Assembly: GCF_964340395.1 (NCBI RefSeq)
Contig: NC_135550.1
Span: forward strand, 26,567,176-26,627,175
Direction: 5' to 3'
DNA length: 60,000 bases
DNA from: Glandiceps talaboti
Taxonomy: Eukaryota > Hemichordata > Enteropneusta > Spengelidae
In this document: piece by piece, positions 20,883 to 34,200 of the stretch
Layout of the letters: each line of letters begins with the position of its first letter
Position numbering within the stretch: the stretch's first letter is position 1
Notes under the pieces: model-generated
Told to the model about the DNA's origin: nothing
The model's input: only the letters and a program-made list of their open reading frames with translations
Databases searched by the model: none
Program-made: the position numbers and the translations under genes

Positions 20883-21499
20883 TGAATCTCACTCATTATC
20901 TTTGAAGTATACAATGGTCTTACTAAAATGGTGAAATGAACAGACCTAAATTACTTTTTTTGTACGATTTCCATGTTAAATTTGGAATATATGCATGCAT
21001 ATCCACATATGACTCATTACATTCATAATTGCTATATATATTTAAATCAGGCTAAACAAAATCAGGAAAACCGTCCACAAGAAATAACATATACCTTTGA
21101 TATGCTACCCGTGGTCACCTATTTATGGTATGAAATGTAAATGCTTGGCTGTTTCACAATTAATGCTTCACTTATATTAATTGCACTTTGGGACAAAGGT
21201 GAACTTGAAGGTTTAAATTTCGTAATAGTAATCTTCATATATAGTTTATAAAAGAAGGTAATCTAACTTGTTCTACTCTTCAAGATGAACTTTTCAGAAG
21301 GGACACTTTCTATTTCGGACACTACAAATCACCATCAGCAGATTCCAGTTTCTACTATACACTAGGTATGACCACCTAAAGTTCTCTAACATAACAAATG
21401 ACTTTGCAATAGTAATGCCACTATACCAATGTTACGGGCCCATTTTTATGTGACATGGGAAACTTACATTTACTTTAGTTTTTCGAAGCTTTGAAATAT

Positions 21500-21960
21500 T
21501 ACTCAACCCTATGTAAGTTATAAATAGTTTCTGATATTTGATGGTGCTGTCTTGTAAAGTTGGAGGTTATTGCCTGAAAGGGTCTGAATAGCCTAAAAAT
21601 TGGTAAAAAAACCAAAACCTAGAGCTTCTAGCAGGAGACCCCCTTGGATCCCAACAAGAACCCCAGTCTCAAGCTCTCCCCCTTACCTCTTACTGTCAAG
21701 ATGCTACTAAACCTATTTAAAAAAAGATTTCAACCCTATGTAGTTGCTTTTTACACGTTGGTGCTGTCTTGTAAAGCTTTTTTGCCTGAAAGTGTCTAAA
21801 TAGTCTCAGAATTGGTTTTTAAGAGTAAAAATACATCTAGGGCTTCTAGGGGAGACCCCCTAGGACCCCCGTCAGAGGTGTACATATTCCATTCTCAAGC
21901 TTTCCCCCCTACCTTTCAGTGTCAAGATGCTATTAAACTCTTCTTTTTTTTTAAATATAT
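21500..21960. repeat. ~230-bp repeat, two diverged tandem copies
   Basis: Both copies contain in order CCCTATGTA, GGTGCTGTCTTGTAAAG, TTGCCTGAAAG.GTCT, GCTTCTAG..GGAGACCCCC, CTCAAGCT.TCCCCC.TACCT and GTCAAGATGCTA.TAAAC. Copy 1 spans roughly 21500-21725 and copy 2 about 21726-21960. It looks like a dispersed non-coding repeat. Confidence 0.75.
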
Positions 21961-22494
21961 TTACCATGTGTACGTAGTCAAAAATTATTATTATGATAGT
22001 GCTATGCTATCCCGGGATCTTATAAAGTATTTGTGAGACAATCAAGCAGTCCACACTGAGTCACGATAAAAAAATACCTGTCATGTGAATATTATGTAAG
22101 GGGGTGGGGGTGGGTTCATCATGTTTTAGAATTTAAGTGATATGAGGTCATCCTTTTCCGATTTTACGCTATACCTGGTCACTATAAGAGTATCGGACTT
22201 TGAACTTTGCAGTATACCAGGTCACTATATCGCGTGGCAAACCGTGCAGACACGGATTGAATGGAGCCCACCTCGCATTTTTTAACGACTCAAAGTTATG
22301 CGGGTCGCAAGAGGCCAGGAGCTATTCAGCGTGTCTTATAACAAAGGTTACAAGAATAAGTCATGATGGCAGAACACTTTGAAATACTAGTATACTGCAC
22401 TGAGGTCATTCGGGGACAGCCAGAGGACATACAATAAACAATAACAAACTGTCGACGTCATGGAGACCAGGTGGGTTTTGCTAATGTATATGAA

Positions 22495-22555
22495 ACACAC
22501 ACACAGACACACAGACACACAGACACACAGACACAGACACACACACACAGACACA
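22495..22555. repeat. (ACACAG)n / (CA)n microsatellite
   Basis: CA-rich array with regular ACAG units, directly followed by a long TA run. Confidence 0.95.

Positions 22556-22557
<2 letters not shown>

Positions 22558-22651
<94 letters not shown>
22558..22651. repeat. (TA)n microsatellite
   Basis: Nearly pure TA dinucleotide array of about 94 bases with one CA interruption. Length in the assembly may be unreliable. Confidence 0.95.
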
Positions 22652-22653
<2 letters not shown>

Positions 22654-22904
22654 TAGCCGATTCAAATGCAGGATATTTAGGACCATTCCGCGTTGTCGGA
22701 GTCCATGAATACTTTGTATAGCCAGTATAAGCTTTTCACGGGTAAAAACTTGTTTTTAGGAGGCTGTTTCACAATCTGATGTAGAAATACCACTGGCATC
22801 ACTCAAAGAAACATTAAATAAAAAACAAACAGCAAAGTACGCAGGAAATACGCGTATTTCAACACCACATGCATTATCGTTTATTTTAATTTGATGGGAG
22901 TATC

Positions 22905-22960
22905 TTGTAGAATTATATACCTGAAGAAGAGCCTTACGCTCGAAACTTAGTGTAATAAAG
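22905..22960 (+). other. Hammerhead-like motif, possible retroelement tail
   Basis: CTGAAGA at 22921 is followed by a GAGC/GCTC stem with loop CTTAC and then GAAAC at 22942-22946. This resembles the CUGANGA ... GAAA core of hammerhead ribozymes as found in Penelope-like elements. One extra A sits before the stem and stems I and III are not evident. AATAAAG follows at 22954. A non-ribozyme retroelement hairpin is equally possible. Confidence 0.3.
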
Positions 22961-23515
22961 AACTTTGAATTATTTGGTGACACCTGGTCTTCCTTTTCTC
23001 AAGATCACATCATCTGAGATAGGCGGCTAAGTTGTTGTGGACTGGGAAGCTGGAGTTGACTTGAGGGTCGATGGTCTTGACCATCAGTACATTACATGCA
23101 TCTTTGTACACGCACTAAAATGATATTTTCGATGACACTGTCAGCTAGAGTCACACTTTGTCTGCTATTAAGGAGCGTTCAGCAATTACAAATGGGTGGG
23201 TGGGTGTCCGATCTGTTGCGTAAAACTTGACCCCCCCCCTATTCGTCGTGCAAAAAAAGTCCATGGCCCTCCCTCAATTTCCTTTTTCTAAAACGCGAGT
23301 TAAAATGCTGTCATACATGATAAAGGACACGAGTCCCAGAATCAATGGCAAGGACTTGATCCCATATCGCTTTCATCACATTGATAGTTTTAAAAGTATC
23401 GATGAAAATCACAAAATAATGCAAAGTTAGACACCCTTCCCTAATCTCATCTTCTAACATATGTCATTCTCCCCCTTGTAATTACTGAAGGCTCCCTTTG
23501 TAACTTTCAAATGTT

Positions 23516-23850
23516 ATAATAATAATAATAATAATAATAATTTATTCCCAACAATATAACTATAGTAATTACAAATTACAAATGTTACATTTACTAGTCA
23601 AGCTAAATATCAATACATGTAGCTAACGGGAAAGGGGGAATGGAAATAGTTGTCTTGAAACTAATCTAGTCCAGCCCCTATAAATACATTTTACAATGTA
23701 ACAATAAATATTATCTGGGCATGTCCACTATGATAATATTATAGTATAGTATATTATAATAAATCTGAAATCCTCAAAACTTACAAATACATACAATACA
23801 CACAGCAAAAATAAATACCTAAATAAATACATCCAGTTTTAAAACTACAA
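23516..23850 (-). mobile_element. Probable 3' tail of a retroelement with (TTA)n end
   Basis: On the minus strand the sequence ends TGTTGGGAATAAATTATTATT and continues as a TTA repeat, a form typical of non-LTR retrotransposon tails. No reverse transcriptase coding remains. The upper boundary is a guess. Confidence 0.4.
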
Positions 23851-23971
23851 AATTAACCGACTGTAACCGACTTTTTTAAACGTTTGCAAATATTGATGAA
23901 AGAAAACATGTATGTATTACATGAATATACATGTACATACATACAGTTGAACCTCGTTAGTACAAACTCGC

Positions 23972-24091
<120 letters not shown>

Positions 24092-24751
24092 AGTGTCACT
24101 GGAGACTGGAACGGTGCCCGATGCAATATATTATAATTAGTGGAAGAGAATTAGACTTAATCTGAGTAACGACGCTTATTCTTTTGATTTAGTATATGTG
24201 TATCGAGTATCTATAAAAGACGTTTTACGTCTCATGAAATCGTGAGCTTTTCGTCCCCAACCCCTGCCAGCACTAACATGCAGTGGCGAGAAATATGTTT
24301 ACAAACACTGAACGGACAGTCACAGACAGACAAGTAGTGTGTAGGTCTGCAACCGGTGTAAAGGGCACACTTATTCAGTGAGAATGATTTTACGTGTAAG
24401 TAGTTTATTCGTACTTGATTGTATATAGATTTTTTCACTCCTTAATTCGGATAACTGTAATCTTAAAAACGTAATTTCAACATGTGCACAACTGAGTAGA
24501 AAATTAAAATAATTTAGCCACGGTTCTTTTCGCGGAAAAGCAGAAAGTAGATATGCTAATAAGGAGGATGTGTCATTGTGAGGTCATGTGATCTGGTTCG
24601 CCATGACAGAGTGAATCGTCCACATCGTCGATGAAAACATTCTGTATGATGTTATGACAAGGGCTCGTTTATCAGCCTGTACCCTCGATATCTATCACCC
24701 AACGAATCAAGCACCATTCTCTTTGTAACAGTTCGCGATCGTAGATGCGCC

Positions 24752-24904
24752 ATGAGCGAAGAAAGCTGGGGAAAACTCGGAGGCCGAGGTGGTATATCGT
24801 TCCTCCTCCAGATGGGCTTTTCTCGTGAACAGGTCCATGTCGAGTCGGGACCACTCAGTATGACTCTATTGAAAGACATCGCAGCTTCAGTTGTTACCAA
24901 AAAG
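24752..24904 (+). CDS. PRKD: PRKD coding exon 1
   Basis: Encodes [20 protein letters not shown] and MGFSREQV to residue 51. It aligns with GGISFHIQIGLSREPV of vertebrate PKD, the first strand of the ubiquitin-like domain. The frame is open upstream to a stop at 24647 with no other ATG, so this start is preferred. The donor is AAG|GTGATG. Confidence 0.9.
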
Positions 24905-27900
24905 GTGATGTATACCATTCAATAGTTCTAATCCTCAACATATATTCGTTATGTTGTGTGTCGATTTAAAACAGAGCGTTCCATCCTGCTTGTATGTTGG
25001 CGTTTTACAACACATTTGCGGCAGACGCCTTGTAGTTGACACGACATGCTTGCTAGCTATTAGGTAGGAGATAGATATTGAATGATATTTCGGATTTCGT
25101 ACCATAATTTGATGTACATGATGTTTCCAGCCTCAAGACAAATTGATTGATATTAATGTTTTGGAAATTTTTAAAATCTACTGATCGTGTGAATCTCAAA
25201 TCCTAAATTGGAAGTCTCAACCGAGATAAACGACCTAGCAGCCTCAACAGCAAACAAGATGTGTAACGTTATACAGCGAGGAAACATCGTGGGGCCCCTT
25301 GTCTTCCGCGTTCGGATTTACTGAGAATGAGTGATGGCGACTGTTCATACAATAAATGTAAACAAAACTACTTACTCGCGACAGCATTGTTGTGCCATTT
25401 TCACTTTTCCTACGATATATCATACCAAAAATATGTGACAGTCAAATAATTAAGAAACATAATTAAATTGACGTTCTTGCGAGAAGTGTGTATGTAATAA
25501 CAGAGAACAAAGGACAACCAGTGCCTGCACTTCACTCTATGCGTTCATCATAACCACAGCCACTAGTATGTAACGGTAAACGAGATGCGTACATTTATAA
25601 AATGGTTCGTAGAAAATCTAATCTTACCATCAACATTATCAATTGTGTGCATCAATTTGTGGTACCGATGTTAATTCATAGGTTAGATGATTTATAAGTT
25701 GAGATATCTATAGTAAATTGATTAGATGGCCTTAATGCTGTGGTTAATTAGTGATTTGCCCCTTGTTTGTGATGTGTTCAGTAGGTAGGTGTGGAGGTGG
25801 GTGATTAAATTGAGATTCCACATATGTGGTAACAGTTATTGTGATAGTATCAACACACAGTGTTTGTGGCTCATTATACTCTGAATCACCAAGATCATAT
25901 TTTCAGCCCGTATTTGTTTGCTACCACTATTTTATTTGTTTAGTTCAGCTGTCATCCTTGCTTTGCACAGGTGTTCAGGGTTATTTGATAATTTAAACTT
26001 TAAATAAAATACTAATATCAAATTCATAGTTTGAAAATATATTCAAGACACTTTTGGCAGAGTATGTGATATTATGCAGATCTGATATATAAATTTCAGA
26101 ATAACATATACAGTAATTTTTGTATGCACAACTATGTTGATATTATGTTAATATACATATTTTAGTGTCAGTAATTTATTTATTTGGTTTGATATTTTGA
26201 ATCATTTGATATAATTCCAATTCTGACATCTTTAACTTGGTGAAATTCATGCCTGTGATCACACAGTGTAATAGTATGTATACTGATTTTATGTCTCAAA
26301 CATGGTTCATAATTGTTTATTGCTATATTGTTAACTAGACAGTTTGTAGGCTAGGGTACTTGATACTGTTAGACCTGACCTAGTTCTTCACACATCATAC
26401 CTGCAAACACTCAAGCATCTGTGTTGGTTTATTTATTTCTCTTTGCAGGCAGAGAGACAGTTTGAATTGTAGTGAGTCTGTGACTATTTGATTACCTCAT
26501 GTTCATATAGTCATAATTGATTGTTATAGATTGGGCTAACAGCAGTACATTGTTACATTATGTTGGTAGTAGCCCTGTGTGCCCACATAACATAGTGTTA
26601 TGGACACAGGGCTAACATCAGTACATTGTTACATTATGTTGGTAGTAGCCCTATGTGCCCACATAACAGTGTTGATTGTTGCTTACCAGTCATAACGTCC
26701 CTGGGTCAAAACGTCCCCGGGTCAAAACGTCCCCGGGTATGACCAAAACGTCCCCGGGTCAAAACGTCCCCGGGTCAAAAACGTCCCCGGGTCAAAACGT
26801 CCTCGGGTATGACCAAAATTTAACCAAGAGACTTGACTGTGTAACAGTTTCCGTTCCTTCCCTAAAACACGGTCAAGTATCGATGCCCATATTCCGAACC
26901 ATTTTCTGTTCGTGATTTACCGTGAAAGATACAATTTAGTTTTCACCGACTTGCCAGTGCATACTACTTTCGTTCATCACGATTAACTATATTTGCATGA
27001 TGTGCTAAATACATTGATCAATCGCAACATTCAAGTATTTGAAGCGTCGCCACGCGTGACTTCAAACCTTACCGCCCTCTTCATTTGTGTCGCTAATTAG
27101 CACTTGTGTTAGCCGATCCATGGGAGCCGCATAAACGTATGGAAAGACGGGGACGTTTTGACCTGGGGACGTTTTGACCCGGGGACGTTTTGACTTATGG
27201 AAACCGGGGACGTTTTGACCCGGGGACGTTTTGACTGGATACCGATTGTTATGGACACAGGACTACAGTATGTTGGTAGTATAACACCAGAACTGTACAT
27301 CATTAAAGTAGTCATGTGGACACATTGGGCTATTAACAGTGGTATATTGCTACAGTTAGGTGGTCACAGTGGGCTAACTGGTACATTGTTACGATTTAAT
27401 ATTGTTACAGTTATGTATGCATATTTGACTAACAGTAGTACATTGATAGTTATATGAGCACATTTGGCTAACAGTGGTACATTGTTACAGTTATATTAGC
27501 ACGTTTGGCTAACAGTGGTATATTGTTACAGTTATGTAGGCACATTTGGTTAACAGTGGTACATAGTTACAGTTATGTGGGCACATTAGGCTAATAGTGG
27601 TACATTGTTACAGTTATGGTGGCACATTGGGCCAACAGTGGTACATTGTTACAGTTATGGTGGCACATTGGAGCTGACTACATTGTTACAATTTTGTTGA
27701 TACTGGATAACTGACATTACTTTTCATTGATTTGTTGTTTCAGACGTCAGCAAAGGGATAGACTGCTTTGTTTGAGATTTCTTTGGATTTGCTGTCTTAT
27801 GAGAGATTTATATTTTGATGGACCACTCAATGTCATTAGGACACACAGCTCTATATGTCTGTAATTTCCATTCCTTATCTGAGTGGTTGTTACGAAATGA

Positions 27901-28168
27901 TGAAATATGTACAAGGTCTTCTATGGCATTGTTACTGAGTGTCAAATTGTTTATGATGATGTACACTGATAATAATATTATCAGGTTGAATTCATAGTTT
28001 ATCATCTTGTTGACTGGTGCATAAAAGATTCAGTTACTGATAGTAATGTGAAAAAGAGTAGAAGCATATAAAAACCTGTGAGACACACACAGACAGACAG
28101 AGCAGACAGACAGAGCAGACAGACAGACAGACAGACAGACAGACAGGCAGGCAGACAGGACAGACAGC

Positions 28169-28210
<42 letters not shown>

Positions 28211-31200
28211 TACAGTGGAGGAGACAGTAAGACATAGATAAATAACAACACCAATTTGAGTTAGTGATTTTTTTGTACTGCCATGCATGATGAATGTCCA
28301 CACCTATTGCACCAAATCACAGTTATGTTTAGATGGATAATGAGAAGGCTAGAATGATTTTGACAATTCAGTTATCTCTATGAAGTCTTGACTTTTTATT
28401 TCATGTTCAGTTTCGATTTTGTTCCTTTTCCCCCTCCCTCATGTTATGCTGTGGAAGACGATAAAATGTTTTTTAAAGTGGAAAATGTCATCAAAATCAT
28501 TCATAAAAAAACATGTCCACACCAATGTGGGTGTAAAGAGTTGATGGAATATCTTTGTCATAAATGTAGATAGTTGTACAACTGCTGTTTCAAACATTAC
28601 TTTTGTTTTGGACACTACTATTAGTAATTTTATACTGTATTGTCTGATTTAATACATGTAAAAATCAACAGATGTACATGTACACACCCCCATCATGTCT
28701 GCCAGCCTGCATAATTAGGATGGTAGTCAAATGTTAAGTGTTAAGAGGACTTTCTTTGACTATATACGTATATATAGGGGTGAGTCAAAGCCCACTCTTT
28801 AATGCTAATAGCATCATAACTTCAATTTTAAGATGAGTACCTCAGATCTAAATGTTAATATGAAGTAGAGAAATATATATTTTTTGTGATTGTATTATGT
28901 GAATGGTACACTTGTGAATTGATGTTTGCACTGCAAGAATATGGACTAGAACCTTACCTGGTTAAATGTTCAATACTAATAATTGTTGTGTAAAAATCCA
29001 ACACATAGTGGTGTTCAAACATAACAGAACCTAGCCTTTAGAAAACTGTTCACAGCCTTCAGAATTTCATTTAAAAAAGAAATGTCTGAATAACAAAGTT
29101 TTCTGAAATTGCACCATGACAAATAAAAGTCGTACTAAATGATTTGGAAAGGATGCCTGCAAATATGAAAGTTATTTGTCTGAAGGTAACTGTTATATTA
29201 CTTTTATGGTATATTTGTACCACCACAGGTTTCTGACTTTTTGTGGAAGATGCTTGCAAACTATAAGAGAAATGCTCTGAAAGCAATAGGGTTTTGAAAT
29301 TATACCACTACAAGTTCCTGTGTGTTTTGTGGGAAGAATGCATGCTGGCCAACAAAGGGAAGCTCCCTGAATGTAATGTATTTTCTGAAATTGTACCACA
29401 AGTTCCTGTGTGTTTTTGGGAAAGGATACATGCCAAGAGTAAAGAATATTCTCTGTGTATGTAACAGGATTTCTGAAATTTTACCACCACTAGTACATGT
29501 ATGTTTCTGTGTGTAGTGTATATACAAACAGTAATAGTGTCTGTCTGAATGTAAAACATGGTCCATGTTGCACAGCTGTGTTCATCTCACTCTAGATTTA
29601 TTGAGTACTGTCCTACTGGAGACAAAGTACATATTTGAAAATACCCACATGATTACTGTTAATTTTACATGAATGTGAATTATGGATGTCAAGTATTTCT
29701 GGTCAGGTCAATGTGACAATACATATATTTAGTTCAGAAATGTTGTCGTGTATTGTGGTTGTATGCAATATGATACAAAATGCATTTTACTTCTCTGTTA
29801 ATATTACATCTTCAGTTGGAATAAACATGAGAGAATGCCAGCTTCCTTATTAACTACCAAATAATTTGAAATCGTCAGGTCACCCTATGATATCTGCATA
29901 TTTACATGTACAGATCATTGACTATTTATCAACAATTGCTGTGAACAGCTGAGCTTCAGGAATGCCAAATGCTAACATGATGTCAATGGAGTGATATGAT
30001 CCAATGTACATGTACGTACATATCACAAACAGTGTCTGAAATTAATGTGTTTGTATCTCTCTTTACAAATGTGTTATCTTTTCTGTAAGGTTTTGCATAT
30101 TTTTAGTATATCTGTACAGGAAATAACAAATTTGCAGTGGTCTGTGCACCGGTTGGGTGTCAATGTTATCTTATTTTGTGTAGTTTCTGATCAAAGGCAA
30201 ACTTTGATAATTTGACCAAACGCATACAGAACACACATGTGTACATTGGGATCAAACACATTGACTAGAGCCAGGAAATGGGAATGTAACCGACAAACCT
30301 ACAAGACTGTCAATTTATATTAGCAAGAACAATTTATAAATATCCAGTGTCAATAATGGTTACCATTTGAAACTAAAAATGAAAGAAGAAATAAAACAAT
30401 CACAAAATTTTACCAACTCTCTGCAGTAATAAATCATAAGTAGAGTTTAATTTACCCAAAATTTAGGGTCTTTTTCAGGAAACTGTTTACTTGTTAAAAG
30501 TACTCTATTCACAGCAGTGGTAACAAGTCCTCATCAAAGACATAATCATATATTGTACTAAAATCAATGTCATTCAGTCAAAATTGATGTGAACTTAACT
30601 GCAGTCAAATGTCAAAATCAAGCCTTTTCTTTGTAAAGTTTGGCTGATTTTTCAAACTGTTATGTATCTCTTTTGTATAAGAGTTTGAAAAATCAGCCAA
30701 ACTCAACAAAGAAAAGGTTTGATTTTGACATTTGACTGCAGTAGTCCTAGTCAAGGCCACATCTATTACATGTAATACTGAATGAAAGATCATATTTGAT
30801 AATGTAGTAGCAGGGATACACACTTGAAATGAATCTCTGTATGTACTTTATTTACTGAAATATTTCACAAATAGTTGATTTTACAATAAATGTAGTCATC
30901 ATACAGTCAAAAGTGATATAATTGCTATAATGATTCATATTTATTAATCTGTCCTGTATTTTATATTACTTCTACAAATAAATAGTAGGTTTTTTACATG
31001 GCAACCACTTTTTACAAATTTGACAAGGTCATGGATGTAATTAGGGATGTAGATATATCTGCTTTGGTATCACTGTTGTGCCAAGTTTAAATGATATTGG
31101 TCCTTGCAAATCATTAATATAGACAATTTGGATGTTTTATAATATTTTGGATAATTCATAGTCATGATCAGAACATTTCTCGCAGTCACGTGTTTTGTTA

Positions 31201-34200
31201 GTTAGGGTTGCCTATTAATTAATGTAGAATACACCTCGTACATGTGTATATGTACTTTTGAAACTTTTCTTCTGTTACTCTGTTCAAGAAAATTCAATCC
31301 CATTCTCAGTTCAAGTCAAGGAAATAAATGAAGAAGGGTCACTATACAAAGTTTTGAAAATAGAGATCAAACTGATATCAAAATTATGCCATTTTAGCTG
31401 CTGCCAACTATGTTACAGTGTAATATTTTTGATTTCCTTGAAAACAAGATGGTGAACCTCCAAATTTCTTTAAAATTCAAAAGAATCAGGATTTCAGTTG
31501 TATTTTACAGGAAGTTTACCTATCTTCTGAAGTCAAACAGTTTACCATGTTTCTTATCCACATTTAATAATAAACAGTTTATTGGAATAGTATTACAACA
31601 ATCAATTTTACAAAAACTTGTGTCGTTTAAGAGAGCAACTTGTTAACTTGCATTAAAATAATATATTGCAGTGGTTTATCATGCATTTTCTTTTGTAAAA
31701 CGATACCAGAATTGCTGCTGCATGTGCTGATACATGTAGTCTCTGTTCAAGTAATTTCATGTCAAAGTATGCCTTATCTACCAAGCTTAGCTGTAAATGT
31801 GATTGAAATAGTTACAGAGGTCAGGGGAGCACTTGTAAATAACAACTATATACAACATGTAGGTTTTTCACACACAAAAAAAAACTACTGTTATTTCACA
31901 TAAATTGATATGTTAGATCACAACAAAAAAGACCAACAACAATATGATTGACAGAGATATTGCATCCATTGGTCATATACTTTTTCTAGTCACAGCAAAC
32001 ATGTCAGCTTCTCTGGTAACTCTCAGTGTCAAAAGAAAAAGTCCTTGTAGGATAGGGTGGGGTGTGGGGAGAGATCCAGAAGGGAAGATTATTTGGATAC
32101 TTGATGACGTCAAATGTTGCCATGACTTTGTAGATGATGATTTTGTCACTGTATGATTTTATTTTTATGATAATACAAAATTATTTGTCCATCAGGAATT
32201 ATCTGAATATATCAATGACGAAAAATAGTGTCGGCATGAAAAGGACAAAACTTGTAAACTTAAGTGGGTGGTATGCCCTGCTAAAGAACATTTAGAACAT
32301 GTAGAACATTGAGCCCTTTGGCAGATAGAATGACTGAATTAGAAAGATCCAACTTTTGTCCATCTGTCCAACCAGTAATTTATATACCTGTGTAGCAGTT
32401 TTAGCAAGCTGCTTCAGTATGAATTATATCAGAAATAAATGTTCAAACCATAAATCAGTTCATTTTGTAGACATGATCATAAAACTACTACTAAAATGAT
32501 GTCGTAAGATTTTTACAAGTCAATTATATGTAAAGAGTTTTGAACAAAGTAAATCCTACAGGAAGACCAAAAGGTGATAGACAAAGTGGTTTCATTTCAT
32601 AGTTTAGTGTCCGTATATTATTGTTGTAATGTGTTACTACCAAGTGATACACATGTAGGGTATGATATATCATTTTATATCTGTATTGGTGTATTATTAA
32701 TGAATCAAATGACTGGAAAACATATAGAAATCCTATTAGTTGGCATCTCTGCTGATTTGTTATGTCACCAGGGCCCCTTCTTTTTGTACTATTTTATGTG
32801 TCACCAGAAACTTGTGTATCAAGATTGTGAGAGAATATATTGTATATGTCCTAGATTGTCAAATCTGTTCCATGAGCAAATTTTGTGTATTAGGCCAAAT
32901 AAAAAAAGTTGTTTGGTTCCGGTTACCTGACCCCACCCAGTTTTACATATATAAAATAAAAAATCTACCTACCCCACCTATTTTAAAATTGAATGTAATC
33001 GGAACCACACAATTTTTTTCACACCTTAGCTTCATGTTGTTTGGAGTGAGAGTAAAGGGGAATCAGATCAGGAAACTGAATTTCATCTTCACTTTTCCTT
33101 GATGACTGGATTCCACTTTTTTTTTGAAATTATTAAAATTAATTTTTTGCAAGTCCATAGAAAAAAAAATACATACAATAACTAAAAAGGCCCCCAGTTT
33201 ACCAAAAAAACAACAACAACTAAAAGTTACAGATCAAAATTATTCCATTTGTTGTTTTAACTTGTACGAGGTTCATAAGTAGTTTTTTTTTTAGCGATAC
33301 AATTATGAAAAAATAGGATCTCCTTGACTGAATTCAGCTCAAATTTTGGCACACTGTTGCACTCTTGCCCTCTTTGTAGAGATATTATCACAGAGACCAT
33401 CCAGTAGTTTACTTTTAACACCTTTTGCTGACTGTGCTGATGACTTTGATATTGATACCCAGGTTAAAATACTTTATTGAAATGTCAGTTTTGAGTAATG
33501 CACCTTTGTACCAGTGTGTTCTTTTGAACTGGTGTGTTCTTTGTACTGGTGTATCTGGAGGTGGTACATGTAGGCTTCAATCAATAGTAACAAAGTTTAC
33601 ATGCTATAAAGTGGATATTGGAGTGATGACTTTACAGGAAGCTAAAATTGATACATGCAACAATCACTACCATACTCAGAGTACATAATGAAACCATAGT
33701 TACATTAACATGTATACATGAACTTCTGCATTGAAATATTCAAATAATCAGAGAAATTTATTTAAAATGAACCCTTTTATTTGGAGCATATCTGTGGAAC
33801 AGAAGGTGATACTACAATATTATATGAGTAAAGAGGAATAGATGTACATGTATATTATTTAAAAAAAATTATACATGTAGTAATCAATTAATCAAGTTAA
33901 TTGTACCTTTAGTCATTGTCAATATTAGTTTGTTTTCTCCTTGTGACACATTACAAGCACCCACCCACCTACCTACCCACCTACCTACCCACCTACCTAC
34001 CCACCTACTTAACACCTACCCATCCACATATCCACCTACCCCTTCGTTAGTCAAGGCATCAAATTGCTGTCAACAGTTTTCATACAAATACTCAAACTTT
34101 ATAAAAAAAATCCTCACTAATAGACTTATCTCATGTCTGATCTCATATGTGATGTTGTATTTTATATAACAAAAACATTTTTTTTTTTTACATATTTCGT

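Noticed and set aside
28002-28303. Cys-Leu-Ser-Val rich frames
   Set aside because: They arise from the (CAGA)n microsatellite.
31944-32156. 70-codon frame in PRKD intron 1
   Set aside because: No recognisable domain, no convincing splice edges and no conserved neighbour. I regard it as chance in intron sequence.
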